DNA of 64,000 nt from Croceicoccus sp. Ery15 (GCF_020985305.1 NZ_CP087588.1:2789501-2853500), one strand, 5' to 3'. Numbered from the stretch's first letter, positions 37,872-46,939 are shown. Notes: a model not told the origin generated them from the letters alone. Numbers and translations are program-made.

Positions 37872-40265
37872 TCAGCTTTTGCCGGCATCCTCGTCCGATT
37901 CTTTCGACCCTTCGGTCTTGCCGACCGGCTTTTTCGCAGCCAGCTTCTTCTTTCGGCGCTTGACGATCTTGGGCGGAGCAGGGGTCAGCTCGAAAGCAAG
38001 CTCGGGCTTGCCGTCCTCGTCCTCTCTGGTGCTGACATGCACCTCGCCCCCGCCGGCCAGCTTGCCGAACAGCAATTCCTCGGCCAGCGGCTGTTTCACC
38101 TTCTCCTGTATCACGCGGCCCATGGGGCGTGCGCCATAGAGGCGGTCATAGCCGCGATCGGCCAGCCAGCTGCGGGCATCGCCGTCGAACTGGATATGGA
38201 CATTCTGGTCGGCCAGCTGCAGTTCCAGCTGAAGGATGAACTTGTCGACCACGCGGCTGACGATTTCCTTGCCCAGATAGGCAAACGGCACGATCGCATC
38301 GAGGCGGTTGCGGAATTCGGGGCTGAACATCTTCTTCACTGCCTCGTCGCCCGCGTCCGCCTTGGACACGTCGCCGAAACCGATGCCGCTGCGCGCCATA
38401 TCTGCCGCGCCCGCATTGGTCGTCATGATGAGGACGACATTGCGGAAATCGACCGTCTTGCCGTGGTGATCGGTCAGGCGACCGTTATCCATCACCTGCA
38501 GCAGGATATTGAACAGGTCGGGGTGCGCCTTCTCGATCTCGTCCAGCAGCAGCACACAATGCGGTTGCTGGTCGATGGCATCGGTCAGCAGACCGCCCTG
38601 ATCGAAACCGACATAGCCCGGAGGCGCCCCGATCAGGCGCGAGACCGAGTGCCGCTCCATATATTCCGACATGTCGAAACGCTGCAGCGGAATGCCCATG
38701 ATGCTGGCCAGCTGGCGCGCCACCTCGGTCTTGCCGACGCCGGTGGGGCCACTGAACAGGAACGAACCGATCGGTTTGTCGGCATCGCGCAGACCCGCAC
38801 GCGACAGTTTCATCGCGGTGGACAGCACCTCGATCGCCTTGTCCTGCCCGAACACCACCTGTTTCAGGTCGCGTTCCAGGTTTTCCAGCGCCTTTTTGTC
38901 GTCCTTGGACACCGACTTCGCCGGAATCCGCGCCATGGTAGAGATCACCTTCTCGATCTCGCGCGCGGTGATCGTCTTCTTGCGGCGGCTGGGCGGGACC
39001 AGCATCTGCATCGCGCCCACCTCGTCGATCACGTCGATCGCCTTGTCGGGCAGCTTGCGGTCGTTGATGTAACGGGCCGACAGTTCTACGGCGGTCTTGA
39101 TCGCGTCGGGGGTGTATTTCACCTTGTGGTGATCCTCGAACGCAGAGCGAAGACCCTTCAGAATCTTGATCGTATCCTCGACCGTGGGTTCGTTCACATC
39201 GATCTTCTGGAACCGGCGCAGCAAGGCGCGGTCCTTTTCGAAATGGTTGCGGAACTCCTTATAGGTGGTCGACCCGACGCAGCGGATCGCCCCTGACGAC
39301 AATGCGGGTTTCAGCAGGTTCGAGGCATCCATCGCTCCGCCGCTGGTCGCGCCCGCGCCGATAACGGTGTGAATCTCGTCGATAAACAGGATCGCCTCGG
39401 GCATTTTCTCAAGCTCGGAAACGACCTGCTTCAGCCGCTCCTCGAAATCGCCGCGATAACGGGTGCCCGCCAGCAGCGCGCCCATGTCGAGCGAGTAGAT
39501 CACCGCTTCGGCCAGCACTTCGGGCACGTCGCCTTCGACGATCTTGCGTGCCAGACCTTCGGCAATGGCGGTCTTGCCTACGCCGGGATCGCCCACGTAA
39601 AGCGGGTTGTTCTTGGAACGGCGGCACAGGATCTGGATCGTGCGATCCACTTCGGGCCCGCGTCCGATCAGCGGATCGACCTTACCGGCCAGCGCCTTGG
39701 AATTGAGGTTCACCGTAAACTGGTCGAGCGCCGAATCCTTTTTGCCTTTCGATCCGCTCTCGGTCTTTTCCTCGGCCTTCGGGTCTTCGTCGCTGCCCTT
39801 GGGCTGGCGCTGTTCGACCTGCTTGCCGGTCTTGCCGATGCCGTGGCTGATGAACGATACCGCATCCAGACGGCTCATATCCTGTTGCTGCAGGAAATAG
39901 ACGGCATAGGAATCGCGTTCGGAGAACAGCGCGACCAGCACGTTCGCGCCCGTCACCGTGTCCTTGCCCGATGACTGCACATGCAGGATCGCGCGCTGGA
40001 TCACCCGCTGGAAACCGGCAGTGGGCGAGGGATCGGCCTTTTCCGTCGTTTTCAGCGACTGGTATTCCTGATCCAGATATTGCTTCACCACGCCGGTCAG
40101 CTCGGCAAGGTCGACGCCGCAGGCTTCCATCACCTGCGCGGCATCTTCATCCTCGATCAAGGCAAGGAGAAGATGTTCCAGAGTCGCATATTCATGGGCG
40201 CGCTCCGCCGCATTGGCGAGCGCGGTGTGCAGCGTTTTCTCAAGGCTCTGGGCGAAAGATGGCAT
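37872..40265 (-). CDS. clpA: ATP-dependent Clp protease ATP-binding subunit ClpA
   Basis: The 797-residue AAA+ unfoldase has the Clp N-domain (about 1-140, MPSFAQSLEKTLHTALANAAERAHEYAT), the first AAA+ ring with GDPGVGKTA and Walker B ILFIDEIHT, and the second with GPTGVGKTE and LLLDEIEKAHPD. It ends with a Lys-rich tail (IVKRRKKKLAAKKPVGK). It delivers substrates to ClpP. The usual upstream adaptor clpS is not adjacent: the gene before it on this strand is a DUF1192 gene 207 bp away. Confidence 0.96.
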   Translation of the reverse strand: MPSFAQSLEKTLHTALANAAERAHEYATLEHLLLALIEDEDAAQVMEACGVDLAELTGVVKQYLDQEYQSLKTTEKADPSPTAGFQRVIQRAILHVQSSGKDTVTGANVLVALFSERDSYAVYFLQQQDMSRLDAVSFISHGIGKTGKQVEQRQPKGSDEDPKAEEKTESGSKGKKDSALDQFTVNLNSKALAGKVDPLIGRGPEVDRTIQILCRRSKNNPLYVGDPGVGKTAIAEGLARKIVEGDVPEVLAEAVIYSLDMGALLAGTRYRGDFEERLKQVVSELEKMPEAILFIDEIHTVIGAGATSGGAMDASNLLKPALSSGAIRCVGSTTYKEFRNHFEKDRALLRRFQKIDVNEPTVEDTIKILKGLRSAFEDHHKVKYTPDAIKTAVELSARYINDRKLPDKAIDVIDEVGAMQMLVPPSRRKKTITAREIEKVISTMARIPAKSVSKDDKKALENLERDLKQVVFGQDKAIEVLSTAMKLSRAGLRDADKPIGSFLFSGPTGVGKTEVARQLASIMGIPLQRFDMSEYMERHSVSRLIGAPPGYVGFDQGGLLTDAIDQQPHCVLLLDEIEKAHPDLFNILLQVMDNGRLTDHHGKTVDFRNVVLIMTTNAGAADMARSGIGFGDVSKADAGDEAVKKMFSPEFRNRLDAIVPFAYLGKEIVSRVVDKFILQLELQLADQNVHIQFDGDARSWLADRGYDRLYGARPMGRVIQEKVKQPLAEELLFGKLAGGGEVHVSTREDEDGKPELAFELTPAPPKIVKRRKKKLAAKKPVGKTEGSKESDEDAGKS

Positions 40266-40305
40266 TGGGCGCTATTTCCTATCCAAAGGGAACCGGAGTC
40301 GCGAT

Positions 40306-40323
40306 CATGGGACTATGCCCATG
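40306..40323. promoter_or_regulatory. Inverted repeat upstream of clpA
   Basis: CATGGG(ACTATG)CCCATG is a 6-bp inverted repeat 41 nt before the clpA start. It could be an operator or RNA hairpin; no regulator is identified. Confidence 0.35.
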
Positions 40324-40472
40324 AACGTAAGGCGAAAGCGTTAATTTACCTTCGCGGGTCTGTCGGCGGGAGGGCCAAGATCCTTCGCGCAATGGCGCGG
40401 CGGAGTTGAGGCTTGCAGGCCGTGTTGCAACGGTTGGCGCCGCCGGGCTTCGTAGAGAGGCGGCGCGGGCGA

Positions 40473-40694
40473 TCATGCTGGCGGCTTTTCCGGCGAACCG
40501 AAAAGCGCTTCGGCAGCAAGGCGGTGCTTGTCCGCACGATCCATATGGGATCGGGTCCGGATGATCTCAAGCTCCAGCAGATTGATGCGTTCCTTGAGCT
40601 CGTCCTGCGAAAGCGGGTCGAGGTTCTCGCTTGCGAGTTTGGCCGCAAGCTCGCCGTTTTGGCCGGAAGGCCGGGGGCGATCATCGTCGAACAT
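40473..40694 (-). CDS. DUF1192 family small protein
   Basis: This 73-residue protein has the DUF1192 pattern: an acidic MFDDDRPRP start, LASENLDPLSQDELKERINLLELEI (leucine-heptad helix, likely coiled coil), RTRSHMDRADKHRLAAEALF, and a short Pro tail. Members are conserved in alphaproteobacteria with unknown role. It is divergent from the quinone oxidoreductase gene; a perfect 14-bp palindrome lies between them. Confidence 0.85.
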   Translation of the reverse strand: MFDDDRPRPSGQNGELAAKLASENLDPLSQDELKERINLLELEIIRTRSHMDRADKHRLAAEALFGSPEKPPA

Positions 40695-40740
40695 TGCAAA
40701 ATCCGATCATGCCTTTGTTTACCTTGCTGTCAATGCACCT

Positions 40741-40754
40741 TGCGGTTAACCGCA
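40741..40754. promoter_or_regulatory. Perfect palindrome between DUF1192 and quinone-oxidoreductase genes
   Basis: TGCGGTTAACCGCA is a perfect 14-bp palindrome in the divergent intergenic region (40695-40861), a position suitable for a repressor or activator of both genes. No specific regulator is implied. Confidence 0.45.
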
Positions 40755-40861
40755 TCCCGATGGCCCGAAATCCACAATTCGCGCCATGGAAAATCGTGCG
40801 GGCCAAAGGTGCGGGGGGCATCCACGGCCAGCGTGAGTGCATGCATGCATCAGGGGTAGAT

Positions 40862-41878
40862 GTGAACGAAATCGCCAGCAGCAATCGCCAGATCGCCGAA
40901 TCGATGACCGCCATTGCCATCACCGGCAAAGGGGGACCCGAAGTACTCGTCCCGCAGGACATGCCTGTGCCGGTCCCCGCTGCGGACGAGGTTTTGCTGC
41001 GCGTCCACGCAGCGGGCGTGAACCGGCCCGATGTGATGCAGCGCGCAGGGCTCTATCCGCCGCCGCCCGGCGCGCCTGACACGCCGGGGCTTGAAGTGGC
41101 GGGCGAAGTGGTCGCGGTTGGCGACAATGTCGATCCGTCCTTGCTGGGCACGCGCCAGTGTGCATTGGTGGCGGGCGGCGGATATGCGCAATTTTGCGTG
41201 GCCAGGGCCGATCATTGCCTGCCCGTGCCCGATGACTTGCCGATGGAACAGGCCGCCGCGCTGCCCGAAACCCTGTTCACCGTTTGGAGCAATGTATTCG
41301 AACGCGGCCTTGCGGACGAGGGCGAATGGCTGCTGGTTCATGGCGGCACCAGCGGGATCGGCACCATGGCGATCAAGCTGGCAATCCTGTTCGGATTGAA
41401 GATCATCGTCACCTGCGGCCGTGCGGCCAAATGCGATGCGGCGCTGGCCATGGGCGCGCATCACGCCGTCGATTACAAGTCGCAGGACTTTGTCGAGGAA
41501 GTGAAGCGCATCACCGGCGGGCGCGGCGTCGATGTCGTGCTCGACATGATTTCGGGCGATTATGTTGCGCGCAATATCGCCTGCATGGCCGATGATGCGC
41601 GCCATGTGACGATCGCCGTGCAGGGCGGGGTGAAGGCCGAGATTCCGATGCACAAGGTGCTGACCAAGCGGCTGACGTTGACCGGTTCGACGCTGCGCCC
41701 CCGTTCCGACCGGTTCAAGGCGGGGCTGACCGAAGAGATCCGCCGTGAGGTATGGCCTTTCGTCGAGAGCGGGCAATTGCGCCCCGCGATGGATTCGACC
41801 TTTCCGCTGGAACGCGCTGCCGATGCCCATGCCCGCATGGATCAGGATCATATCGGCAAGATCGTGCTGACGGTATGA
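40862..41878 (+). CDS. NAD(P)H-quinone oxidoreductase (zeta-crystallin type)
   Basis: The protein of about 338 residues is a zinc-free MDR-family reductase: GVNRPDVMQRAGLYPPPPGA, PGLEVAGEV, LLVHGGTSGIGTMAIKLA (NADPH fold), and GRGVDVVLDMISGDY. It likely reduces quinones or enals. The start is unsure: GTG at 40862 has AGGGG 5 nt upstream, ATG at 40841 would add 7 residues, and ATG at 40904 (MTAIAITGKGG) would remove 14. A GST gene follows 13 bp later, suggesting a detoxification pair. Confidence 0.88.
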   Translation: MNEIASSNRQIAESMTAIAITGKGGPEVLVPQDMPVPVPAADEVLLRVHAAGVNRPDVMQRAGLYPPPPGAPDTPGLEVAGEVVAVGDNVDPSLLGTRQCALVAGGGYAQFCVARADHCLPVPDDLPMEQAAALPETLFTVWSNVFERGLADEGEWLLVHGGTSGIGTMAIKLAILFGLKIIVTCGRAAKCDAALAMGAHHAVDYKSQDFVEEVKRITGGRGVDVVLDMISGDYVARNIACMADDARHVTIAVQGGVKAEIPMHKVLTKRLTLTGSTLRPRSDRFKAGLTEEIRREVWPFVESGQLRPAMDSTFPLERAADAHARMDQDHIGKIVLTV

Positions 41879-41891
41879 TAGGCGTCCGCAA

Positions 41892-42524
41892 TTGACCGGA
41901 CTGCCCGACCCCCTGATCCTGCACGAGGACCCTGTCAGCGGCAATTGCTACAAGATCGTGCTGACGGCGGCGTTGCTGGGCATCGGACTGGAACGCCGGC
42001 CCTATGACATCACCAATGGCGACACGCGGACGGAGGCTTTCCTGACGCAAGTCGACGCCAACGGGCGCATTCCGGTGTTGCAGGCGGGGGACCGGTTTCT
42101 GCCCGAAAGCAATGCGGCCTGTTTCTATTTGGCAGACGGGTCGCAGCTGGTTCCGGATGACCGCTTTGCCCGCGCCGATATGCTGCGCTGGATGTTTTTC
42201 GAACAATTTCAGCACGAACCCAATATCGCGACGATGCGGTTCTGGCTGCATGTTCTGGGCGAAGGGAACCTGTCACCGCAGCAGCGCGCCATGATGGAAA
42301 CAAAGCGCGAAGGGGGGCAGGCGGCGCTCGCCTTGATGGACCGGCATCTTTCGACGCGCGACTGGTTCGTTGCGGGCGGAAATCCGACGCTCGCCGATAT
42401 TGCGTTGTTCGCCTATACCCATGTCGCGCATGAAGGCGGCTTATCGCTGAACGACTTTGGCGCGATCCGCGCATGGATCGAACGGATGCGCGCCCTGCCC
42501 CGATTCACGCCAATGCAGGGATGA
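41892..42524 (+). CDS. Glutathione S-transferase family protein
   Basis: The 210-residue protein has a thioredoxin-like N-terminal domain (PVSGNCYKIVLTAALLGI, IPVLQAGDRFLPESNA with the cis-Pro and Glu-Ser glutathione site) and a helical C-terminal domain with the N-capping LADIALFAYTHVA. The start appears to be TTG at 41892, since no ATG or GTG fits. It is 13 bp after the quinone reductase gene. Confidence 0.87.
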   Translation: MTGLPDPLILHEDPVSGNCYKIVLTAALLGIGLERRPYDITNGDTRTEAFLTQVDANGRIPVLQAGDRFLPESNAACFYLADGSQLVPDDRFARADMLRWMFFEQFQHEPNIATMRFWLHVLGEGNLSPQQRAMMETKREGGQAALALMDRHLSTRDWFVAGGNPTLADIALFAYTHVAHEGGLSLNDFGAIRAWIERMRALPRFTPMQG

Positions 42525-42579
42525 ATCACCGCATCCCGTTGGAACCCCTTGCCTGTATGGGCCGGATCGCCTAAACGGG

Positions 42580-42624
42580 AAGGGCAAGCGGCCGCTCCGG
42601 TAAGGGGCGGCCCTTATCGTTTTT
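42580..42624 (+). terminator. Possible terminator after the GST gene
   Basis: AAGGGC at 42580-42585 can pair with GCCCTT at 42610-42615, with additional GC-rich pairing inside, and TTTTT follows at 42620-42624. The stem is imperfect, so confidence is moderate. Confidence 0.4.
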
Positions 42625-42703
42625 CCGCCCCGCGCCTTGCCGGTTTCCCCTTGAAAAAGAAGGTCCGGCCCGCGCCAAGGGGCCCATGCGAAAGGTTCAC
42701 TTT

Positions 42704-43408
42704 GTGAGCACGAAACAGGCCACTCCGCTGATGCCGCACGCGACCGCCAGCTGGCTGGTTGACAATACCGGCCTTACCTTCGAACAGATTGCCGAATTCT
42801 GCGGCCTCCACATGTTGGAGGTTCAGGCCATGGCAGACGATCTGGCAGGCGCGAAATACACGGGCCGCGATCCCGTCCGCGCGGGCGAGCTGACGCACGA
42901 GGAAATCGAGAAGGGGCAGAACGACCCTTCCTATGCTCTTAAAATTCACAAGGCGCCGGTTCAGATCCAGCGTACCAAGGGCCCGCGCTATACGCCGGTG
43001 TCCAAGCGTCAGGACAAGCCCGACGGCATCGCATGGCTGCTGCGCAACCACCCCGAAATCTCGGACGCGCAAATCGGCAAGCTGATCGGCACCACGCGCA
43101 ACACGATCGGCGCGATTCGCGAACGGTCGCACTGGAACATCCAGAACATCAATCCCAAGGATCCGGTGACCCTTGGCCTGTGCACCCAGCGCGAGCTGGA
43201 CGCAGCGGTGGCCAAGGCGGCCAAGAACCTGCCCGAAGGGACGCAGCCCGTCACCGATACGCGCCTGGTCGATGACCGTCAGGCGCTGATCGACGAGCTG
43301 AAGAAGGAACGCGAAGACGCCGCCCGCGCCGCGGTGGAGGCTGCGCAGGAGGCCGAGGCCGAAGCATGGCTTGCCGCACGCCGTGCAGAGGGTGTGCCCG
43401 AGGAATAA
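42704..43408 (+). CDS. trcR: Cell-cycle transcriptional regulator TrcR (DUF1013)
   Basis: The protein of about 234 residues (GTG start at 42704; ATG at 42686 adds 6) is a DUF1013 family member. In Caulobacter TrcR associates with RNA polymerase and sigma70 at cell-cycle promoters. A helix-turn-helix-like core is seen (ASWLVDNTGLTFEQIAEFCG, AWLLRNHPEISDAQIGKLIG, TRNTIGAIRERSHWN), and a Glu/Ala-rich coiled-coil tail. It is a single-gene unit ending in a terminator. Confidence 0.9.
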   Translation: MSTKQATPLMPHATASWLVDNTGLTFEQIAEFCGLHMLEVQAMADDLAGAKYTGRDPVRAGELTHEEIEKGQNDPSYALKIHKAPVQIQRTKGPRYTPVSKRQDKPDGIAWLLRNHPEISDAQIGKLIGTTRNTIGAIRERSHWNIQNINPKDPVTLGLCTQRELDAAVAKAAKNLPEGTQPVTDTRLVDDRQALIDELKKEREDAARAAVEAAQEAEAEAWLAARRAEGVPEE

Positions 43409-43428
43409 GCCCCCTTCCCTGCCGGAAA

Positions 43429-43456
43429 TCACACCGGAATTCACACCGGAATTCAC
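43429..43456 (+). repeat. 12-bp tandem repeat after trcR
   Basis: TCACACCGGAAT occurs twice in direct succession (43429-43440, 43441-43452) and then TCAC begins again. It lies between the trcR stop and its terminator. Confidence 0.75.
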
Positions 43457-43457
43457 A

Positions 43458-43492
43458 AGGGCCCGATGCGCAAATGCGCGTCGGGCCTTTTT
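43458..43492 (+). terminator. Rho-independent terminator after trcR
   Basis: GGCCCGATGCGC pairs with GCGCGTCGGGCC (one wobble) around the loop AAAT and is followed by TTTTT. Confidence 0.85.
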
Positions 43493-43590
43493 GCTGTGCG
43501 TCGCGACGGGCGCTGCGTTTGCGAAGGCGATGCCGCAGGCGCGAGGCTGCTATCTTGTCGTAAATGGCGGAAAAGGGCAGAATATCGCCC

Positions 43591-45321
43591 ATGAACGCAC
43601 ATAATATACGGGAGAATTTGCCGCCATCCGAATGGCCCGTTTCGGATGGCGAACGGCTGGACCTTGATGGCCATTACCGCCACCCCGGCGCATGGGATTC
43701 GCAGTTCGAGCCGCTATCGGTACCCGACATGTTCGCACGCGGCGTGGATTTGGCGGGCGAAAAGGACGTCGCCGATTTCTATGGCCGGCGTCTGTCCTAT
43801 CGCGATGCGATGCATCAGGCGCGGGCGATTGCGGCGGCGTTGCAGAAAACGGGCATCGGCAAGGGCGACCGTGTCGGATTGTTCCTGCCCAATGTCCCGC
43901 TCTATATAACGGCCTATTACGGCATCATGATCGCGGGCGCGACGGCCGTGAATTTCTCGCCGCTTTACACGGTTGAGGAACTGGCTGCGCAGGTCGCCGA
44001 TTCGGGTGTGACCATGCTGTTCACCGTCAATTCCAGCGCGCTGTTGCCGACGGCGATCGACGTGCTGGATTGTTCCGCGGTCGACCAGCTGGTGGTGGGC
44101 GATCTGCCTGCGATGCTGCCGTGGTGGATGGGGCTGGCCATGCGGCTGTTCAAGCGCAAGGACATCACTCCCCTGCCCTCCAGTCCCGCGATCATCCCCA
44201 TTGAACGCTTTATCGCGGGTGCCGGCGATCCCGTGCCTGTCACCATCGATCCCGAACGCGACATCGCCTTGCTGCAATATACCGGCGGCACCACCGGCAG
44301 GCCCAAGGGCGCGATGCTGTCGCACCAGAACCTGACCGCCAATGCGCGCCAGACCCTGCGGATCGATGCGCATCGGGGTGAACGCGACATCATGATCGGC
44401 GTGCTGCCGCTGTTCCATGTTTTTGCCAATACGGTGGTGCTGAACCGCACGGTGCTGGACGGCGGGATGATCGTGATGCTGCCGCGTTTCGACGCGAAAC
44501 AGACGTTAAAGGCGTTGAATCGCACGCAGGCGACATCGATGCCCGGTGTGCCGACGATGTATCAGGCGCTGCTGGATTGCCCGCAGGTCGGGACGACCGA
44601 TTTCACGTCGCTGCGCGTATGTATCTCGGGTGGCGCACCCCTGCCGCTGCCGTTGAAACACAAGTTTGAAGGCGTGACCGGCGCGCATGTGGTGGAAGGA
44701 TACGGGCTGACCGAAAGTTCGGGCGTGGTATCGACCAATCCGTTCGACGGCGTGGACAAGGAACGCCCCGGCACGATCGGGCAGGTCCTGCCGGGCACCA
44801 GCATCCGCCTGCTGGACAAGGAAGACCCTACCCGCCTTGCCCCCGCGGGCGAGCCGGGAGAGCTGGCCATCAAGGGCCCGCAAATCATGCAGGGATACTG
44901 GAACCGGCCCGAGGGGAATTCGGTGTTTCAGGACGGCTGGCTGCGCACTGGCGACGTAGCCACCATCGATGGCGACGGATTTCTCACCATCGTCGACCGC
45001 ATCAAGGACATGATCGCGGTGGGCGGGTTCAAAGTGTTTCCCAGCCAGATCGAGGAAGTGCTGTTGACCCGTCCGGGCATTCGCGAGGCGCTGGTGCTGG
45101 GCATTCCTGACGATTATCTGGGCGAAGTGCCCAAAGCGTTCGTCACGCTGGAACCCGATTGCAGCGACGATGCCGACACGCTTCGCACATGGGTAAACAG
45201 CCATGTCGGCAAGCACGAACGGCTGGCCGCGGTCGAAATCCGTGACGATCTGCCCAAGACGATGATCGGAAAGCTGGACCGCAAAGCACTGCGAGCCGAA
45301 ATTGCAGAAGCGTCCGAATAG
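43591..45321 (+). CDS. fadD: Long-chain fatty acid-CoA ligase (FadD-like)
   Basis: This protein of about 576 residues is an ANL-superfamily adenylate-forming enzyme. The AMP-binding motif is YTGGTTGRPKGAML; VEGYGLTESSG and GWLRTGDVATIDGDGFL follow, and the C-terminal Lys is in PKTMIGKLDRKALRAE. It resembles FadD-type long-chain acyl-CoA ligases. The ATG at 43591 was chosen for lack of family similarity upstream; the ATG at 43564 is in frame. It converges on the bactofilin gene. Confidence 0.9.
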   Translation: MNAHNIRENLPPSEWPVSDGERLDLDGHYRHPGAWDSQFEPLSVPDMFARGVDLAGEKDVADFYGRRLSYRDAMHQARAIAAALQKTGIGKGDRVGLFLPNVPLYITAYYGIMIAGATAVNFSPLYTVEELAAQVADSGVTMLFTVNSSALLPTAIDVLDCSAVDQLVVGDLPAMLPWWMGLAMRLFKRKDITPLPSSPAIIPIERFIAGAGDPVPVTIDPERDIALLQYTGGTTGRPKGAMLSHQNLTANARQTLRIDAHRGERDIMIGVLPLFHVFANTVVLNRTVLDGGMIVMLPRFDAKQTLKALNRTQATSMPGVPTMYQALLDCPQVGTTDFTSLRVCISGGAPLPLPLKHKFEGVTGAHVVEGYGLTESSGVVSTNPFDGVDKERPGTIGQVLPGTSIRLLDKEDPTRLAPAGEPGELAIKGPQIMQGYWNRPEGNSVFQDGWLRTGDVATIDGDGFLTIVDRIKDMIAVGGFKVFPSQIEEVLLTRPGIREALVLGIPDDYLGEVPKAFVTLEPDCSDDADTLRTWVNSHVGKHERLAAVEIRDDLPKTMIGKLDRKALRAEIAEASE

Positions 45322-45369
45322 CAGGCAGGCGAAAACCGGCAGCCGTAGCCGCCGGTCGTTCAGTCTGCC

Positions 45370-45753
45370 CTAGTTCGCAAGCGAGAGTTTCGGCTCCTGG
45401 TCGGCGTCGACGCCGGTCTTAGCGGGCGCCGAGCCATGCGCGCGCCGGGCGAACTTTCCCTCGACACTTGCTCCCTGTTCGATGGTAAGCGTGTCGTAAT
45501 GCACATCGCCGGTGATCTTGGCGGATTTCAGGATCACCAGCGTCTTGGCGGTGATCGAACCGTCGACCGTTCCGGCAAGACGCGCGCTCTCGGCCTCGAT
45601 CGCGCCGTTCACGACGCTTGATTCGCCCTGCACCAGCGATCCGCAATGGATGTCGCCATCGACGCTGCCGTCGATGTGCAGATCTTCGCTGGCGTGGATG
45701 TTGCCGGTAACCTTGATGTCGGAGCCAAGGACGGAAAAGCTGGATGATGCCAT
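45370..45753 (-). CDS. Bactofilin (polymer-forming cytoskeletal protein)
   Basis: The 127-residue protein has the bactofilin beta-helix (GSDIKVTGNIHASEDLHIDG, VDGDIHCGSLVQGESSVVNG, EAESARLAGTVDGSITAKTL, IEQGASVEGKF) flanked by short polar tails, the N-terminus starting MASSSFSVLG. Bactofilins polymerise without nucleotide and recruit cell-wall enzymes to set local cell shape. It starts 4 nt after the M23 peptidase stop, a fixed bactofilin-M23 pair. Confidence 0.93.
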   Translation of the reverse strand: MASSSFSVLGSDIKVTGNIHASEDLHIDGSVDGDIHCGSLVQGESSVVNGAIEAESARLAGTVDGSITAKTLVILKSAKITGDVHYDTLTIEQGASVEGKFARRAHGSAPAKTGVDADQEPKLSLAN

Positions 45754-45757
45754 CGTA

Positions 45758-46939
45758 TTAGTGCTCGGCCGTGGTGTGCTGGCCGGTTTTTCCTGTTTCG
45801 AGAACACGTCTTGCTCCAAGAATGCTGGCGCCTTTTTCCAGCATGGGGCGCGGATCGACCGCGCGATTATTGATACGCACTTCGAAGTGCAGATGCGGGC
45901 CGGTCGAACGGCCCGTGCTGCCGATCCGGCCAATGGTTTCGCCCGCGTCGACCTTGTCGCCCACGCGTGCGTCGAATTTCGACATATGGGCATAGCGGGT
46001 CAGCACGCCATTGCCGTGGCGGATTTCCACCACATTGCCGTATCCGCCCTTGCGCCCGACAAAGCTGACGCGGCCCTTGGCGGCGGCGCGGATCGGCGTG
46101 CCCGTTGCACCGCGAAAGTCGAGGCCTGCATGCATCGCTGCGCGTCCGGTGAACGGATCGCGGCGATAGCCGAAGGGGGAAGAGATCATGTCGCGGCGAC
46201 CGGGAAGGACATTGGGTATCCCTTCCAGCCCGCGTTCCAGCGCGGCCATGCGCGACAGCGAATTGGCCAGCTTTTCAAAGCGCGGGTCGAGATTGTCGTC
46301 GCCCGACCTGAATTCCTCGAACGGGCCGCCCATGGCAGCGTTATTCCGGTTCATCCGCGCCACCGAAACAGGGTCCAGACCCAGCGTGCGGATTGCCTTC
46401 GCCGCATCGTCGGCGCGCTTGTCGGCAAGGCGGGTCAGCCCTTCGACAAAGGCAAGTTGCCGCGCCTCTAGCCGCGCAAGGCCCGCGGCCTCGGGCAGCA
46501 CGGCGCTGACTTTTTCGACGGTGCGGCGCGTTTCGTCGGTCGAATCCTGCACGCCCCGAACGGCGCCCGCCTGCGGCATTTCGCCCAGATGATCCTCGAC
46601 CATATCCTCGATAAAGGCCTGACGGCGCGAAAGGTCGTCGGCAACCTCGTCCAGCCCGTCGCGATAGGCGCTGACGCGGCTTTCGGCGGTGGCGATCTTG
46701 GCTGCGCGGGCATTCAGCTGGGCGGCATCGTGGCGGGTCTTCCATTCGGAAACCAGCGCGACACCCATGGTGGCCGACCAGACAACGGCCAGCGCCGCCG
46801 CCCCGCCCGCTGCCTTCATCTGCAGCGAGGAGGATATCCGGACGAACCGCACCTGACCTTGCGAGCGCATGATGAACTCGCGGTCAGGGAACCAGCCCTT
46901 GATCCGGGCGATAAGCGTGCTTTGGGCAGCTTGCGCCAA
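45758..46939 (-). CDS. Bactofilin-linked M23 peptidoglycan endopeptidase, membrane-anchored
   Basis: The 393-residue protein begins TTG (46937-46939) with GGGG upstream; ATG at 46868-46870 would cut 23 residues and lose FPDREF. It has one transmembrane helix (about residues 43-61), a coiled-coil stalk, and a C-terminal LytM domain with HAGLDFRG and TGPHLHFEV, so the zinc site is complete. In Hyphomonas and other alphaproteobacteria an M23 enzyme (LmdC type) is encoded next to bactofilin and physically linked to it. The same arrangement is inferred here. Confidence 0.9.
   Translation of the reverse strand: MAQAAQSTLIARIKGWFPDREFIMRSQGQVRFVRISSSLQMKAAGGAAALAVVWSATMGVALVSEWKTRHDAAQLNARAAKIATAESRVSAYRDGLDEVADDLSRRQAFIEDMVEDHLGEMPQAGAVRGVQDSTDETRRTVEKVSAVLPEAAGLARLEARQLAFVEGLTRLADKRADDAAKAIRTLGLDPVSVARMNRNNAAMGGPFEEFRSGDDNLDPRFEKLANSLSRMAALERGLEGIPNVLPGRRDMISSPFGYRRDPFTGRAAMHAGLDFRGATGTPIRAAAKGRVSFVGRKGGYGNVVEIRHGNGVLTRYAHMSKFDARVGDKVDAGETIGRIGSTGRSTGPHLHFEVRINNRAVDPRPMLEKGASILGARRVLETGKTGQHTTAEH

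Noticed and set aside
38037..39296. A 419-codon plus-strand frame inside clpA
   Set aside because: Shadow of clpA; the translation has no recognisable fold motif.
42556..42590. A sigma54-type promoter near TGGAACCCCTTGC after the GST gene
   Set aside because: The distance between the GG and GC elements is 10 instead of 12 bp, and a possible terminator, not a promoter, fits the location.
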